Assembly: GCA_003248805.1 (NCBI GenBank) | Contig: QFQY01000034.1 | Coordinates: forward strand, 1 to 64,000 | Length of the DNA: 64,000 nucleotides | Reading direction: 5' to 3' | Origin: Chelatococcus sp. | Lineage (GTDB): Bacteria; Pseudomonadota; Alphaproteobacteria; Rhizobiales; Beijerinckiaceae | Shown here: positions 1-7,903 of the stretch, one piece after another | Numbering within the stretch: position 1 is the first letter of the stretch | Layout of the letters: each line of letters begins with the position of its first letter | Program-made: the position numbers and the translations under genes | Notes under the pieces: model-generated | The model's database searches: none | The model's input: the letters and a program-made list of their open reading frames with translations, nothing else | What the model was told of the DNA's origin: nothing

Positions 1-62
1 CCAGTCCTAAAGCCAACCCCGAAACGGTACTAAAAACGGAAATTCCTCAATAAAAACAATGG

Positions 63-139
63 TGGCGAGCCCGGCAGGATTCGAACCTGCGACCAGCAGC
101 TTAGAAGGCTGCTGCTCTATCCAACTGAGCTACGGGCCC
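63..139 (-). tRNA. tRNA-Arg (anticodon TCT)
   Basis: Read on the minus strand this folds as a complete 77-nt tRNA with encoded CCA: acceptor GGGCCCG pairs with CGGGCTC, the D arm is GCTC/GAGC, the anticodon stem is GCAGC/GCTGC around loop CTTCTAA (anticodon TCT, positions 34-36), and the T arm is GCAGG-TTCGAAT-CCTGC. It reads AGA arginine codons, which are rare in such a GC-rich genome. Confidence 0.97.
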
Positions 140-194
140 TCGGGCGGAAGCATGTCATGCCCCGCCAGCAGGAAATGCTCGGTGCGTCAGGCGC

Positions 195-500
195 TCAATG
201 CGTCCACTGGCCGACGCGCGAATACTTGAAATTGTCGGAATAGGAGATCGACCGGCGGACCGGCTCGTGCGGCTCCTCGATCCGGTAGGGAATGCCGTTG
301 CGGGTGGCGTAGGCCACCGCCTCCTCCTTCGAGTCGAACCAGAGCTTGAGCTGGCTCTTCATGTCGGCCGACGACGTCCAGCCCATCAGCGGCTCGATCT
401 CGCGGGCGAGTTCCGGCTCGTATTCGAGGAGCCAGCGCTCGGTCTTGGCGGTTCCCGATTGCATGGCCGTGCGGGCCGGACGGTAGATGCGTGCGGTCAT
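195..500 (-). CDS. NDUFS4-like accessory subunit of respiratory complex I (ETC complex I subunit)
   Basis: A 101-residue protein of the NADH dehydrogenase Fe-S protein 4 family (NDUFS4/AQDQ, 18 kDa subunit), a supernumerary complex I subunit found in alphaproteobacteria and mitochondria. Visible family features are the N-terminal ARIYRPARTAMQSG stretch, the central WTSSADMKSQ segment and the aromatic C-terminus with Tyr-Ser-Asp-Asn-Phe. The length is normal for the bacterial form. It is assigned to the peripheral arm of complex I, where it helps assembly and stability; this comes from family knowledge. It lies between two tRNA genes on the same strand, away from any nuo operon, which is its usual solitary setting. 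The ATG at 500 gives the family's normal N-terminus. Confidence 0.9.
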   Translation of the reverse strand: MTARIYRPARTAMQSGTAKTERWLLEYEPELAREIEPLMGWTSSADMKSQLKLWFDSKEEAVAYATRNGIPYRIEEPHEPVRRSISYSDNFKYSRVGQWTH

Positions 501-575
501 GGAGCGCTCGGCCTGTCACCTGATCCCTGCCGGACCGCGACATGCGAGCCGGCGCGTGATTACTCGTTTCCGTGT

Positions 576-652
576 TGGTCGGGGCACCAGGATTCGAACC
601 TGGGACCCTCTGCTCCCAAAGCAGATGCGCTACCGGGCTGCGCTATACCCCG
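576..652 (-). tRNA. tRNA-Pro (anticodon TGG)
   Basis: A 77-nt tRNA with encoded CCA on the minus strand. Acceptor CGGGGTA pairs with TGCCCCG, the anticodon stem TCTGC/GCAGA encloses loop TTTGGGA (anticodon TGG), and the T arm is CCAGG-TTCGAAT-CCTGG. Plus-strand reading frames over this tRNA give the well-known false GAPGFEPGT peptide and are not genes. The 290 bp up to cysG is a divergent intergenic region; all I see there is a short inverted repeat, GGAACT-GAA-AGTTCC, at 751-765. Confidence 0.97.
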
Positions 653-942
653 ACTGCTTCCAAATGCCTGTCAGGGCACCAGGAATCTTCGCAGGCTCTC
701 GAAGACGAGAGCCGCGAACGAGATCGGAATAGCATCGGGCATGGTTTTTGGGAACTGAAAGTTCCGACAATTCCGCCCTGGCCTGCTCTACGCCGGCTCG
801 CCGTGCCGGGCCGGCCTCGCGATCCCGGTCAATGCGGGAGGGCGCCTGCGCGACGCGTCGGAGCCCACGGCCGCGACGCTGTTGACGCCTGCCGCCGAAG
901 GCGCGCAAAACGCAGCATAATGACCAGCGCACCAGCCACGCG

Positions 943-2403
943 ATGACGCGACGACGCCCGCAACGGACCGGCGACCGCCGGATCGAGAGCCTCGCGACCC
1001 TCCCGCTCTTCCATAAGCTGGCGGGACGCAAGGTCGTGCTCGCCGGCGGGACCGAAGGCGCGCTGTGGAAGGCCGAGTTGCTGGCCGCCGCCGGTGCCGA
1101 GCTGCACGTCTTCGCGGGCGACCACTCCGATCGCTTCGCCGGTCTCGCGGCGGACCCGCCGGGCGGTGTCGTGCGGGTGCACGGCCGAAGCTGGCTCGAC
1201 GACGACCTCGTCGGCGCCGCCCTCGCCGTGGGCGACATTGAGGACGAGATCGAGATCGCGGTCTTCGTCGCGGCCGCACGGCGCGCCGGCGCGCCGGTCA
1301 ACATCGTCGACAAGCCCGAACATTGCGACTTCGCCTTCGGCGCTCTGGTCAACCGGTCGCCGCTCGTGGTCGCGATCTCGACGGACGGGGCGGCCCCGGT
1401 CTTCGGGCAGGCGATTCGCGCCAAGATCGAAGCCATGCTGCCGTCCGGCCTCAAGGCCTGGGCGCAGGCCGCCGCCGACTGGCGCCCGGCCGTGCAGGCG
1501 CGTGCCCTGCCCTTCGCGCTGCGTCGCGCCTTCTGGGAACGCTTCGCCGCGCGTGCGATGGCCGATCCGAGCCACGCCCCCGGCCCGCAGGACGAGGCGG
1601 ACCTGTTCGCCGCCCTCGACGGCATCGAGAGCGCACCGGATGGCCCCGGCCGTGTCACGCTCGTCGGCGCCGGTCCCGGCGACCCCGATCTGCTGACGCT
1701 GAAAGCGATCCGCGCCCTGCAGAGCGCCGACATCATCCTCTACGACGATCTCGTCTCGCCCGGCGTGCTGGAGCTCGCCCGCCGCGAGGCGAAGCGCATG
1801 CTGGTCGGCAAGACGGGCTATGGTCCCTCGGTGAAGCAGGAGGAGATCAACGCGCTGATCGTCTCGCTGGCCCAGCAGGGCAAGCATGTGGTGCGGCTCA
1901 AGGGTGGCGATCCCGGCATCTTCGGGCGCGGCGGCGAGGAGATCGAGGCCTGCCAGGCTGCGCGGATACCGGTCGCCATCGTGCCCGGCATCTCCGCGGC
2001 CCAGGGAGCGGCCGCTTCGCTCGGCCTCTCGCTCACGCATCGCGACCAGGCGCGGCGGCTGCAATTCGTCACCGGCCATGGCCGCAGCGGCACCTTGCCG
2101 GACGATCTCGACTGGCGCGCCATGGCCGACCCCCGCGCGACGACCGTGGTCTATATGGCGCGCGCGACGCTGGCCGGGTTCAGCGAACGCGCCGTCGCGG
2201 CGGGGCTCGATCCCGACACGCCGGCCGTCGCGGTGATGGGAGCGACGCGGCCGGACGAAAAGCGCCTGGCCGCGACCATCGGAACGCTCGCGGCGCGCCT
2301 CGGCGAGCTGCCGCCCGCAGGCCCGGTGCTGGTGATCGTCGGTGCCGTCGCCGGCGCCCTGCTCGAGAAGCAGGCGGCGGAGGGAGGTCGCCTGCGGGCA
2401 TAG
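943..2403 (+). CDS. cysG: Siroheme synthase CysG (precorrin-2 dehydrogenase/ferrochelatase plus uroporphyrinogen-III C-methyltransferase)
   Basis: A 486-residue bifunctional enzyme that converts uroporphyrinogen III to siroheme, the cofactor of sulfite and nitrite reductases. Residues 30-170 are the Rossmann dehydrogenase/ferrochelatase domain (GGTEGA at 35-40 where GGGxVA is usual, then NIVDKPEHCDF with Asp123 in the catalytic position). From about residue 237 comes the SAM-dependent methyltransferase (GAGPGDPDL at 242-250, RLKGGDPGIFGRGGEE, PGISAAQGAAA). The length fits E. coli CysG. It lies upstream of a sulfate transporter on the same strand, which points to a role in sulfate assimilation. 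The start ATG overlaps the TGA of an 8-codon upstream mini-ORF (ATG at 920), so translational coupling is possible. Confidence 0.93.
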   Translation: MTRRRPQRTGDRRIESLATLPLFHKLAGRKVVLAGGTEGALWKAELLAAAGAELHVFAGDHSDRFAGLAADPPGGVVRVHGRSWLDDDLVGAALAVGDIEDEIEIAVFVAAARRAGAPVNIVDKPEHCDFAFGALVNRSPLVVAISTDGAAPVFGQAIRAKIEAMLPSGLKAWAQAAADWRPAVQARALPFALRRAFWERFAARAMADPSHAPGPQDEADLFAALDGIESAPDGPGRVTLVGAGPGDPDLLTLKAIRALQSADIILYDDLVSPGVLELARREAKRMLVGKTGYGPSVKQEEINALIVSLAQQGKHVVRLKGGDPGIFGRGGEEIEACQAARIPVAIVPGISAAQGAAASLGLSLTHRDQARRLQFVTGHGRSGTLPDDLDWRAMADPRATTVVYMARATLAGFSERAVAAGLDPDTPAVAVMGATRPDEKRLAATIGTLAARLGELPPAGPVLVIVGAVAGALLEKQAAEGGRLRA

Positions 2404-2595
2404 CTGCCCGGGGACGGTCGAAGCGGAACCGCCAGGAAAGAGTGACGTTCTTCTCCCGCGGCGCTGGTCTTTGGAACGTCGCTGCTGCATGCTGCCGTTG
2501 AGGCGAGATCGGATATTCAGTACGTTTCGTTTGTTATTCCGAACCGGCTTGGCCCGATGCCCTGGTGCCCAGCCCAATCGAAACGGAGTCCCGAG

Positions 2596-3630
2596 ATGAC
2601 GCAAGCTCTGCTTCGCCGCCTGTTGCGCACGACCATCGCCGTCGGCGCGGTCGCGCTCTGCCTCGGCACGGTCGGCGCGCGCGCCCAGACCGAATTGCTC
2701 AACGTCTCCTACGATCCGACCCGCGAGCTCTACCGCGACATCAACGCCGCGTTCATCGCCGAATGGAACGCGAAGAACGCGAAGAAGATCGCCACCATCC
2801 GCCAGTCCCATGGCGGCTCGGGCGCGCAGGCGCGCACCGTGATCGACGGCCTCAACGCCGATGTCCTGACCCTCGCGCTCGCGGGCGATATCGACGCGGT
2901 CGCCCAGCGCTCGAAGAAGCTGCCGCTCGACTGGCAGAAGCGCCTGCCCCAGAACTCCTCGCCCTACACCTCGACGATCGTGTTCCTCGTGCGCAAGGGC
3001 AACCCCAAGGCCGTGAAGGACTGGGGCGATCTCGTGAAGCCGGGCCTGCAGGTCGTGACGCCGAACCCCAAGACCTCGGGCGGGGCGCGCTGGAACTACC
3101 TCGCCGCCTGGGCCTATGCCGAGAAGGCCTTCAACAAGGACGACGCCAAGGTCCGGGACTACATCGCCAAGCTGCTCGCCAATGTCCCGGTGCTGGATAC
3201 CGGCGCGCGCGGCGCCACCACCACCTTCACCCAGCGCGGCATCGGCGACGTCTTCCTGTCCTGGGAAAACGAGGCTTTCCTGGCGCTGAAGGAGTTCGGC
3301 GCGGACAAGTTCGACATCGTCGTCCCGAGCCTGTCGATCCTGGCCGAGCCGCCCGTGGCGCTCGTCGACGCCAATGTCGACGCCAAGGGCACGCGCGCCG
3401 AGACGCAGGCCTATCTGGAATTCCTCTATACGCCGAAGGCGCAGGCGATCATCGCCCGCAATTTCTACCGTCCCCGCAATCCGGAAGCGGCCGACGCGAA
3501 GGACATCGCCAACTTCCCCAAGGTCGAGCTGGTCACGATCGACGACGTCTTCGGCGGCTGGGCCAAGGCGCAGCCGACCCATTTCGGGGACGGCGGCACC
3601 TTCGACCAGCTCTACAAGCCGGCCCGCTAG
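2596..3630 (+). CDS. sbp: Sulfate ABC transporter periplasmic substrate-binding protein
   Basis: A 344-residue sulfate/thiosulfate-binding protein, the periplasmic receptor of the CysTWA importer. A cleavable signal peptide (basic LLRRLLR, a hydrophobic core and ARAQ near residue 30) precedes the family landmarks LLNVSYDPTRELY, QSHGGSGAQAR, DVLTLALAGDID and TPNPKTSGGARWNYLAAWAY, which form the oxyanion pocket. The ATG at 2596 is chosen over one at 2557 because it directly precedes the signal peptide and has CGGAG upstream. cysT begins 3 bases after the stop. The 192 bases before it should hold the operon promoter; I could not assign a regulator site. Confidence 0.94.
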   Translation: MTQALLRRLLRTTIAVGAVALCLGTVGARAQTELLNVSYDPTRELYRDINAAFIAEWNAKNAKKIATIRQSHGGSGAQARTVIDGLNADVLTLALAGDIDAVAQRSKKLPLDWQKRLPQNSSPYTSTIVFLVRKGNPKAVKDWGDLVKPGLQVVTPNPKTSGGARWNYLAAWAYAEKAFNKDDAKVRDYIAKLLANVPVLDTGARGATTTFTQRGIGDVFLSWENEAFLALKEFGADKFDIVVPSLSILAEPPVALVDANVDAKGTRAETQAYLEFLYTPKAQAIIARNFYRPRNPEAADAKDIANFPKVELVTIDDVFGGWAKAQPTHFGDGGTFDQLYKPAR

Positions 3631-3633
3631 GCC

Positions 3634-4482
3634 ATGGCGACGGCGCGGCGCTTCCGCTGGCGCGGGCCGAGCGTGCTGCCCGGCTTCGGGCTCTCGCTCG
3701 GCATCACGCTGACGGCGCTGTCGCTGATCGTGCTGATCCCCCTCGCCGCGCTGCTGCTCAAGGCCGCGAGCGCCGGCCCGCAGGACATCTGGGCGGTCGC
3801 GACCTCGCCCAGGACGCTCGCCGCGCTCAGGCTTTCGTTCTTCGGCGCGCTCTTCGCGGCGGCGGTCAACGCCGTCTTCGGCCTGATCCTGGCCTGGGTG
3901 CTGGTCCGCTACGAGTTTCCCGGGCGGCGCTTCATCGACGCCGCCGTCGACCTGCCCTTCGCCCTGCCGACGGCCGTCGCCGGCATCTCGCTGGCGGCGA
4001 TCTATGCGCCCAACGGCATCGTCGGCCACTGGCTCGCTCCCTTCGGCATCAAGGTCGCCTATACGCCGCTCGGCGTCATGGTGGCCCTGATCTTCATTGG
4101 CCTGCCCTTCGTGGTGCGCACCGTGCAGCCGGTGCTGGAGGAGATGCACTCGGATGTCGAGGAGGCCGCGGCGTTGCTCGGCGCCGGGCGCTGGCGCACG
4201 ATCTTCACCGTGGTGCTGCCGCCGGTCTATCCGGCCCTTCTGACCGGCTTCGTCCTCGCTTTCGCCCGCGCGGTCGGGGAATATGGCTCGGTGATCTTCA
4301 TCGCCGGCAATGTGCCGATGGTCTCCGAGATCGCGCCGCTGCTGATCGTGATCCGGCTCGAGCAGTTCGACTATGCGGGCGCCGCCGTGGTGGCGACGCT
4401 GATGCTGCTGATTTCCTTCGCGCTGATCCTGTGTGTGAATCTCCTCCAGGCCCATTCCCGCAGGCGGTTCGGCGATGTCTGA
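3634..4482 (+). CDS. cysT: Sulfate ABC transporter permease CysT (CysU)
   Basis: A 282-residue inner-membrane permease with six predicted helices, the first at about residues 16-46. The cytoplasmic EAA loop that docks on CysA reads EEAAALLGAGRWRTIFTVVLP and is followed by FARAVGEYGSVIFIAGN, typical of the CysT subfamily. It pairs with CysW to form the sulfate/thiosulfate channel. The gene is tightly packed, 3 bases after sbp and overlapping cysW by 8 bases, which indicates one polycistronic message with translational coupling. Confidence 0.93.
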   Translation: MATARRFRWRGPSVLPGFGLSLGITLTALSLIVLIPLAALLLKAASAGPQDIWAVATSPRTLAALRLSFFGALFAAAVNAVFGLILAWVLVRYEFPGRRFIDAAVDLPFALPTAVAGISLAAIYAPNGIVGHWLAPFGIKVAYTPLGVMVALIFIGLPFVVRTVQPVLEEMHSDVEEAAALLGAGRWRTIFTVVLPPVYPALLTGFVLAFARAVGEYGSVIFIAGNVPMVSEIAPLLIVIRLEQFDYAGAAVVATLMLLISFALILCVNLLQAHSRRRFGDV

Positions 4483-5359
4483 GAGCGCTCTTCCCATCGC
4501 GACCGCCGGGCGGCGGCGCAGCGCGACGGTCCGCGGCGAGAGCATGCTCGTGAAGCTCGCGCTGATCGGCCTGTCGCTGACGTTTCTCGGCCTGTTCCTC
4601 TTTCTCCCTCTGGCGACCGTGTTCATCGAGGCCGGCGCGCGCGGATGGACCGCCTACAAGGAGGCGATCACGGAACCGGACGCGGTGGCCGCGATCCGAC
4701 TGACCCTGCTCGTCGCGGCCATCGCGGTACCGCTCAACGTCGTCGTCGGCATCTCCGCAGCCTGGGCGATCGCGAAATTCGAGTTCCGGGGCAAGGATCT
4801 GCTGATCAGCCTGATCGACCTGCCCTTTTCCGTCTCGCCGGTGATCTCGGGCCTCGTCTTCGTCCTGCTCTTCGGCGCGCAGGGCTATCTCGGCCCCTGG
4901 TTGCAGGCCAACGACATCAAGATCATCTTCGCCCTGCCCGGGCTCGTGCTGGCGACGGTCTTCGTCACCTTCCCGTTCGTCGCGCGCGAGCTGATCCCGC
5001 ACATGCAGTCGCTCGGCTCCGCCGACGAGGAGGCGGCGCTGACGCTCGGCGCCTCGCCCTGGCGCACCTTCTTCACGATCACGCTCCCGAACGTGAAATG
5101 GAGCCTGTTTTACGGAGTCCTGCTCTGCAACGCCCGCGCCATGGGCGAGTTCGGCGCGGTGGCCGTGGTTTCCGGCAAGATCCGGGGGCTCACCAACACC
5201 ATGCCCCTGCATGTCGAGATTCTCTACAACGAGTACATGACCACGGCCGCCTTCGCCGTGGCTTCGCTGCTCGCCGGCCTCGCTCTCGTCACGCTCGCCC
5301 TCAAGACTCTGCTGGAATGGCGGTTCGGCGATGCCATCGCCGCCAGTCGCCGCCATTGA
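4475..5359 (+). CDS. cysW: Sulfate ABC transporter permease CysW
   Basis: A 294-residue permease and partner of CysT. After a polar N-terminus, six hydrophobic segments begin near residue 26. The EAA loop is DEEAALTLGASPWRTFFTITLP, and ARAMGEFGAVAVVSGKIRG and NTMPLHVEILYNEY are characteristic CysW motifs. It overlaps cysT by 8 bases and is followed after 14 bases by cysA. The function is assigned by family and by its position in a complete sbp-cysT-cysW-cysA operon. Confidence 0.93.
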   Translation: MSESALPIATAGRRRSATVRGESMLVKLALIGLSLTFLGLFLFLPLATVFIEAGARGWTAYKEAITEPDAVAAIRLTLLVAAIAVPLNVVVGISAAWAIAKFEFRGKDLLISLIDLPFSVSPVISGLVFVLLFGAQGYLGPWLQANDIKIIFALPGLVLATVFVTFPFVARELIPHMQSLGSADEEAALTLGASPWRTFFTITLPNVKWSLFYGVLLCNARAMGEFGAVAVVSGKIRGLTNTMPLHVEILYNEYMTTAAFAVASLLAGLALVTLALKTLLEWRFGDAIAASRRH

Positions 5360-5373
5360 CGAAGGATGCCCGC

Positions 5374-6420
5374 ATGACCGTCGCGGTAACCATCGAATGC
5401 ATCGAGAAGCGCTTCGACAGCGTTCCCGCTCTGCGCGGCGTCTCGCTGGACATCCAGCCCGGCGAACTCGTCGCCCTGCTCGGCCCCTCCGGCTCGGGCA
5501 AGACGACGCTGCTGCGCCTGATCGCAGGTCTGGAGGAGGCCGATGGCGGCCGCGTGCTCTTCGGCGAGACCGACACGCGCGACCTGACCCTGCGCGAGCG
5601 CAGGATCGGCTTCGTCTTCCAGCAATATGCGCTGTTCAAGACGATGACGGTGGCCGACAACATCGCCTTCGGCCTCAGGTCACGGCCGCGCCGCGAGCGG
5701 CCGGATGCGGCCGAGATCCGCCGGCGCGTCGAGGAACTGCTCGCTCTGGTGCAACTGCCGGGGCTGGCGAAGCGCTATCCGAGCCAGCTCTCCGGAGGCC
5801 AGCGCCAGCGGGTCGCGCTGGCCCGGGCGCTCGCCATCGAGCCGAGCGTGCTGCTGCTCGACGAGCCCTTCGGAGCGCTCGACGCCAAGGTCCGCAAGGA
5901 CCTGCGCAACTGGCTGCGCGAGTTGCACGGCCGCACCGGCCACACCACCGTCTTCGTCACGCACGACCAGGAGGAGGCGCTCGAACTGGCCGACCGCGTC
6001 GCGATTCTCAACGATGGCCGGATCGAGCAGGTCGGTTCCCCCGACGACGTCTACGACCACCCGGCGACACCCTTCATCTGCGAATTCCTAGGCGAGGCGA
6101 ACAAGCTTCCGGTCGAAGTCGTGGGCGGCCAGGCCTTCCTGGCCGAGCGGCCGGTGCTCGGCGGGCTCAGCCAGAACCAGGCCGGCCGCGCCTCGCTCTA
6201 TGTCCGGCCCCAGCATCTGCGGATCGTCGACGAGGCGCCGCTCGTCCTGCCCGGCACGGTCGAGCATCTGCGCCGCAACGGCGCGCTGCGCCGGGCCGAA
6301 ATCGCCGTGCAGGGGCTGGCCCGGCGGCTCGACGTCGATCTGACCAGCCAGGTCGCCCCGGCCATCGGCGAGAAGGTCAAGCTGCGCATCACGCATGGCA
6401 ATCTGTTCGCCGCCGCCTGA
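5374..6420 (+). CDS. cysA: Sulfate/thiosulfate ABC transporter ATP-binding protein CysA
   Basis: A 348-residue ATPase that powers sulfate uptake. Motifs appear in order: Walker A GPSGSGKTT, Q-loop FQQYALFKTMTV, signature LSGGQRQRVALARAL, Walker B VLLLDEPFGALD and switch VFVTHDQEEALEL. From about residue 240 the C-terminal regulatory (TOBE-like) domain contains LYVRPQHLRI. The ATG at 5374 gives the normal N-terminus (ECIEKRFDSVPALRGVSL); longer in-frame extensions run back through cysW and are not credible. It is the last gene of the transporter operon, and a stem-loop follows at 6435-6462. Confidence 0.94.
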   Translation: MTVAVTIECIEKRFDSVPALRGVSLDIQPGELVALLGPSGSGKTTLLRLIAGLEEADGGRVLFGETDTRDLTLRERRIGFVFQQYALFKTMTVADNIAFGLRSRPRRERPDAAEIRRRVEELLALVQLPGLAKRYPSQLSGGQRQRVALARALAIEPSVLLLDEPFGALDAKVRKDLRNWLRELHGRTGHTTVFVTHDQEEALELADRVAILNDGRIEQVGSPDDVYDHPATPFICEFLGEANKLPVEVVGGQAFLAERPVLGGLSQNQAGRASLYVRPQHLRIVDEAPLVLPGTVEHLRRNGALRRAEIAVQGLARRLDVDLTSQVAPAIGEKVKLRITHGNLFAAA

Positions 6421-6434
6421 GCGGAATCGCCACG

Positions 6435-6462
6435 GGGGCTCGCAACCGCGCCTGCGAGTCCC
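6435..6462 (+). terminator. Stem-loop after cysA, possible terminator or attenuator
   Basis: GGGGCTCGCA pairs with TGCGAGTCCC (10 pairs including one G-U) around an 8-base loop, followed by a pyrimidine-rich TATCCCTTTC rather than a run of T. It separates the transporter operon from the osmC-sseA pair and may reduce read-through. Confidence 0.45.
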
Positions 6463-6500
6463 TATCCCTTTCGGACGAGGTCCGTGACGAGGAGACGATC

Positions 6501-6938
6501 GTGAAGGCACGCGCGAAATGGGTCGAAGGCATGGCCTTCATGGGCGAGGCCGGCAGCGGCCACGCCGTCATGATGGATGGCGCGCCCGAATATGGCGGGC
6601 GCAACATCGGCATCCGCCCGATGGAGATGCTGCTGATCGGGCTCGCCGGCTGCACCGGCTTCGACGTCGTGCAGATCCTCAGGAAGGGGCGCGAGCCGGT
6701 CACCGGGTGCGAGGTCGAGGTCGAGGCGGAGCGCGCCGAAACCGACCCCAAGGTCTTCACCCGCCTGCATCTGAGCTACCGCGTCAGCGGACCCGGCCTC
6801 TCGCGCGCCAAGGCGGAGCGCGCGGTCACGCTCTCGAAGGAGAAATACTGTTCCGCTTCGATCATGCTCGGGGCGACGGCCGAGATCAGCTACGACCTCG
6901 AGGTCATCGACGAACTGAAGAAGGAAGCTGCCGAATGA
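6501..6938 (+). CDS. OsmC family protein (YhfA-like)
   Basis: A 145-residue OsmC-fold protein. The two conserved cysteines of the family lie in AGCTGFDVVQIL and KEKYCSASIML. In characterised members such a pair reduces organic hydroperoxides; the YhfA-like subgroup is less well understood. GTG at 6501 is chosen because GAGGAGA sits 5 bases upstream. The stop overlaps the sseA start (ATGA), so the two are translationally coupled. Coupling to a sulfurtransferase beside a sulfate-uptake operon suggests a role in sulfur or thiol-redox metabolism, which is an inference. Confidence 0.85.
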   Translation: MKARAKWVEGMAFMGEAGSGHAVMMDGAPEYGGRNIGIRPMEMLLIGLAGCTGFDVVQILRKGREPVTGCEVEVEAERAETDPKVFTRLHLSYRVSGPGLSRAKAERAVTLSKEKYCSASIMLGATAEISYDLEVIDELKKEAAE

Positions 6939-7792
6939 GCGCGACCGAATTCTCCGGACTGATTTCGCCAGAAGCGCTGGCCGCGCGCCTGGGCGACAGC
7001 CATCTCGTCGTCGTCGATATCCGCTCGACCGCGGAAGGCGGCAAGGCAGCCTACGAAGCCGGCCACATTCCAGGCTCGGTGCATTCGGACTATGCCGCCG
7101 ATGGCTGGCGGGCCAAGGTCGGCAATGCGCCCGGCATGCTGCCCGCGCTCGACGATCTCGCCGCGCTCGCGGGCCGGCTCGGCATCGCGCCGGATGACGA
7201 CGTGGTCATCGTGCCGGCCGGCGCCAGCGCGACCGATCTCGCGGCCGCGACCCGGGTCTACTGGACCCTGAAGCTGATCGGCCACGGCCAGCAGGCCATT
7301 CTGGACGGAGGCTACAGGGGCTGGGTCTCGGATTCCGCCCGCCCGGTCGAGACCGGCCCATCCGCGCCGAAAACCGCCGCGCCGTACCCCGTCGTCGTGA
7401 AGCAGGCCCTGCGCAGCACGGCCGACGCGACGCTCGTCGCGTCGCGCGGCAAGCTGGCGAACCTCGTCGACGCCCGGGCGGCGAGCTATTTCGAAGGGCG
7501 CGAGAAGGCGGCGGAGGCCACCCGCGCCGGCCATATCCCCGGCGCCATCTCGCGCGACTACGCCGAAGCCTTCGACGTCGGGACCGGCCGGCTGAAGCCG
7601 AAGGAAACACTCGCAGCGCTCTACGGCGCCGTGCCGGAAGGGCCGGTGATCTCCTATTGCAACACCGGCCACACCGCCTCGCTCAACTGGTTCGTGCTCT
7701 CGGAGGTCCTCGGCCGCGACGAGGTTGCCCTCTATGACGGCTCGATGACCGACTGGACGCAGGATCCGGAGCGGCCCGTCGCGACCGCGTGA
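6935..7792 (+). CDS. sseA: Two-domain sulfurtransferase (thiosulfate/3-mercaptopyruvate type)
   Basis: A 285-residue tandem rhodanese protein. The N-terminal inactive domain has VVVDIRS and YEAGHIPGSVHSDY; the C-terminal domain has LVDARAASYF, AGHIPGAISRDY and the catalytic loop CNTGHTAS with Cys242. This loop differs from both the thiosulfate (CRKGVT) and mercaptopyruvate (CGSGVT) consensus, so substrate preference cannot be read from it. The start overlaps the stop of the OsmC gene. The context, directly after sulfate uptake genes, suggests handling of sulfane sulfur or thiosulfate. Confidence 0.85.
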   Translation: MSATEFSGLISPEALAARLGDSHLVVVDIRSTAEGGKAAYEAGHIPGSVHSDYAADGWRAKVGNAPGMLPALDDLAALAGRLGIAPDDDVVIVPAGASATDLAAATRVYWTLKLIGHGQQAILDGGYRGWVSDSARPVETGPSAPKTAAPYPVVVKQALRSTADATLVASRGKLANLVDARAASYFEGREKAAEATRAGHIPGAISRDYAEAFDVGTGRLKPKETLAALYGAVPEGPVISYCNTGHTASLNWFVLSEVLGRDEVALYDGSMTDWTQDPERPVATA

Positions 7793-7903
7793 ACGGCGCA
7801 TGGCGTTCCCGGATTTGCCAAGAAGGCTGAAACGCTTCTAAAGGAGGCGCCGGCCGCACGCTGCGCGCCGCCGCCCCCATTCCAGAGCCCGAGCCTTTCG
7901 CCG

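Noticed and set aside
751..765. GGAACT-GAA-AGTTCC inverted repeat as a LexA or other operator
   Set aside because: LexA boxes here are direct repeats with N7 spacing; this short palindrome has no second copy or clear promoter placement.
198..946. Plus-strand frames across the tRNA-Pro, giving GAPGFEPGT / HQDSNLGPS peptides
   Set aside because: This is the well-known false translation of a tRNA-Pro complement; no gene.
829..4626. A 1265-codon open frame antisense to cysG-sbp-cysT
   Set aside because: Very high GC leaves antisense frames open; composition is Arg/Gly/Asp/His-rich shadow sequence, and the sense genes are certain.
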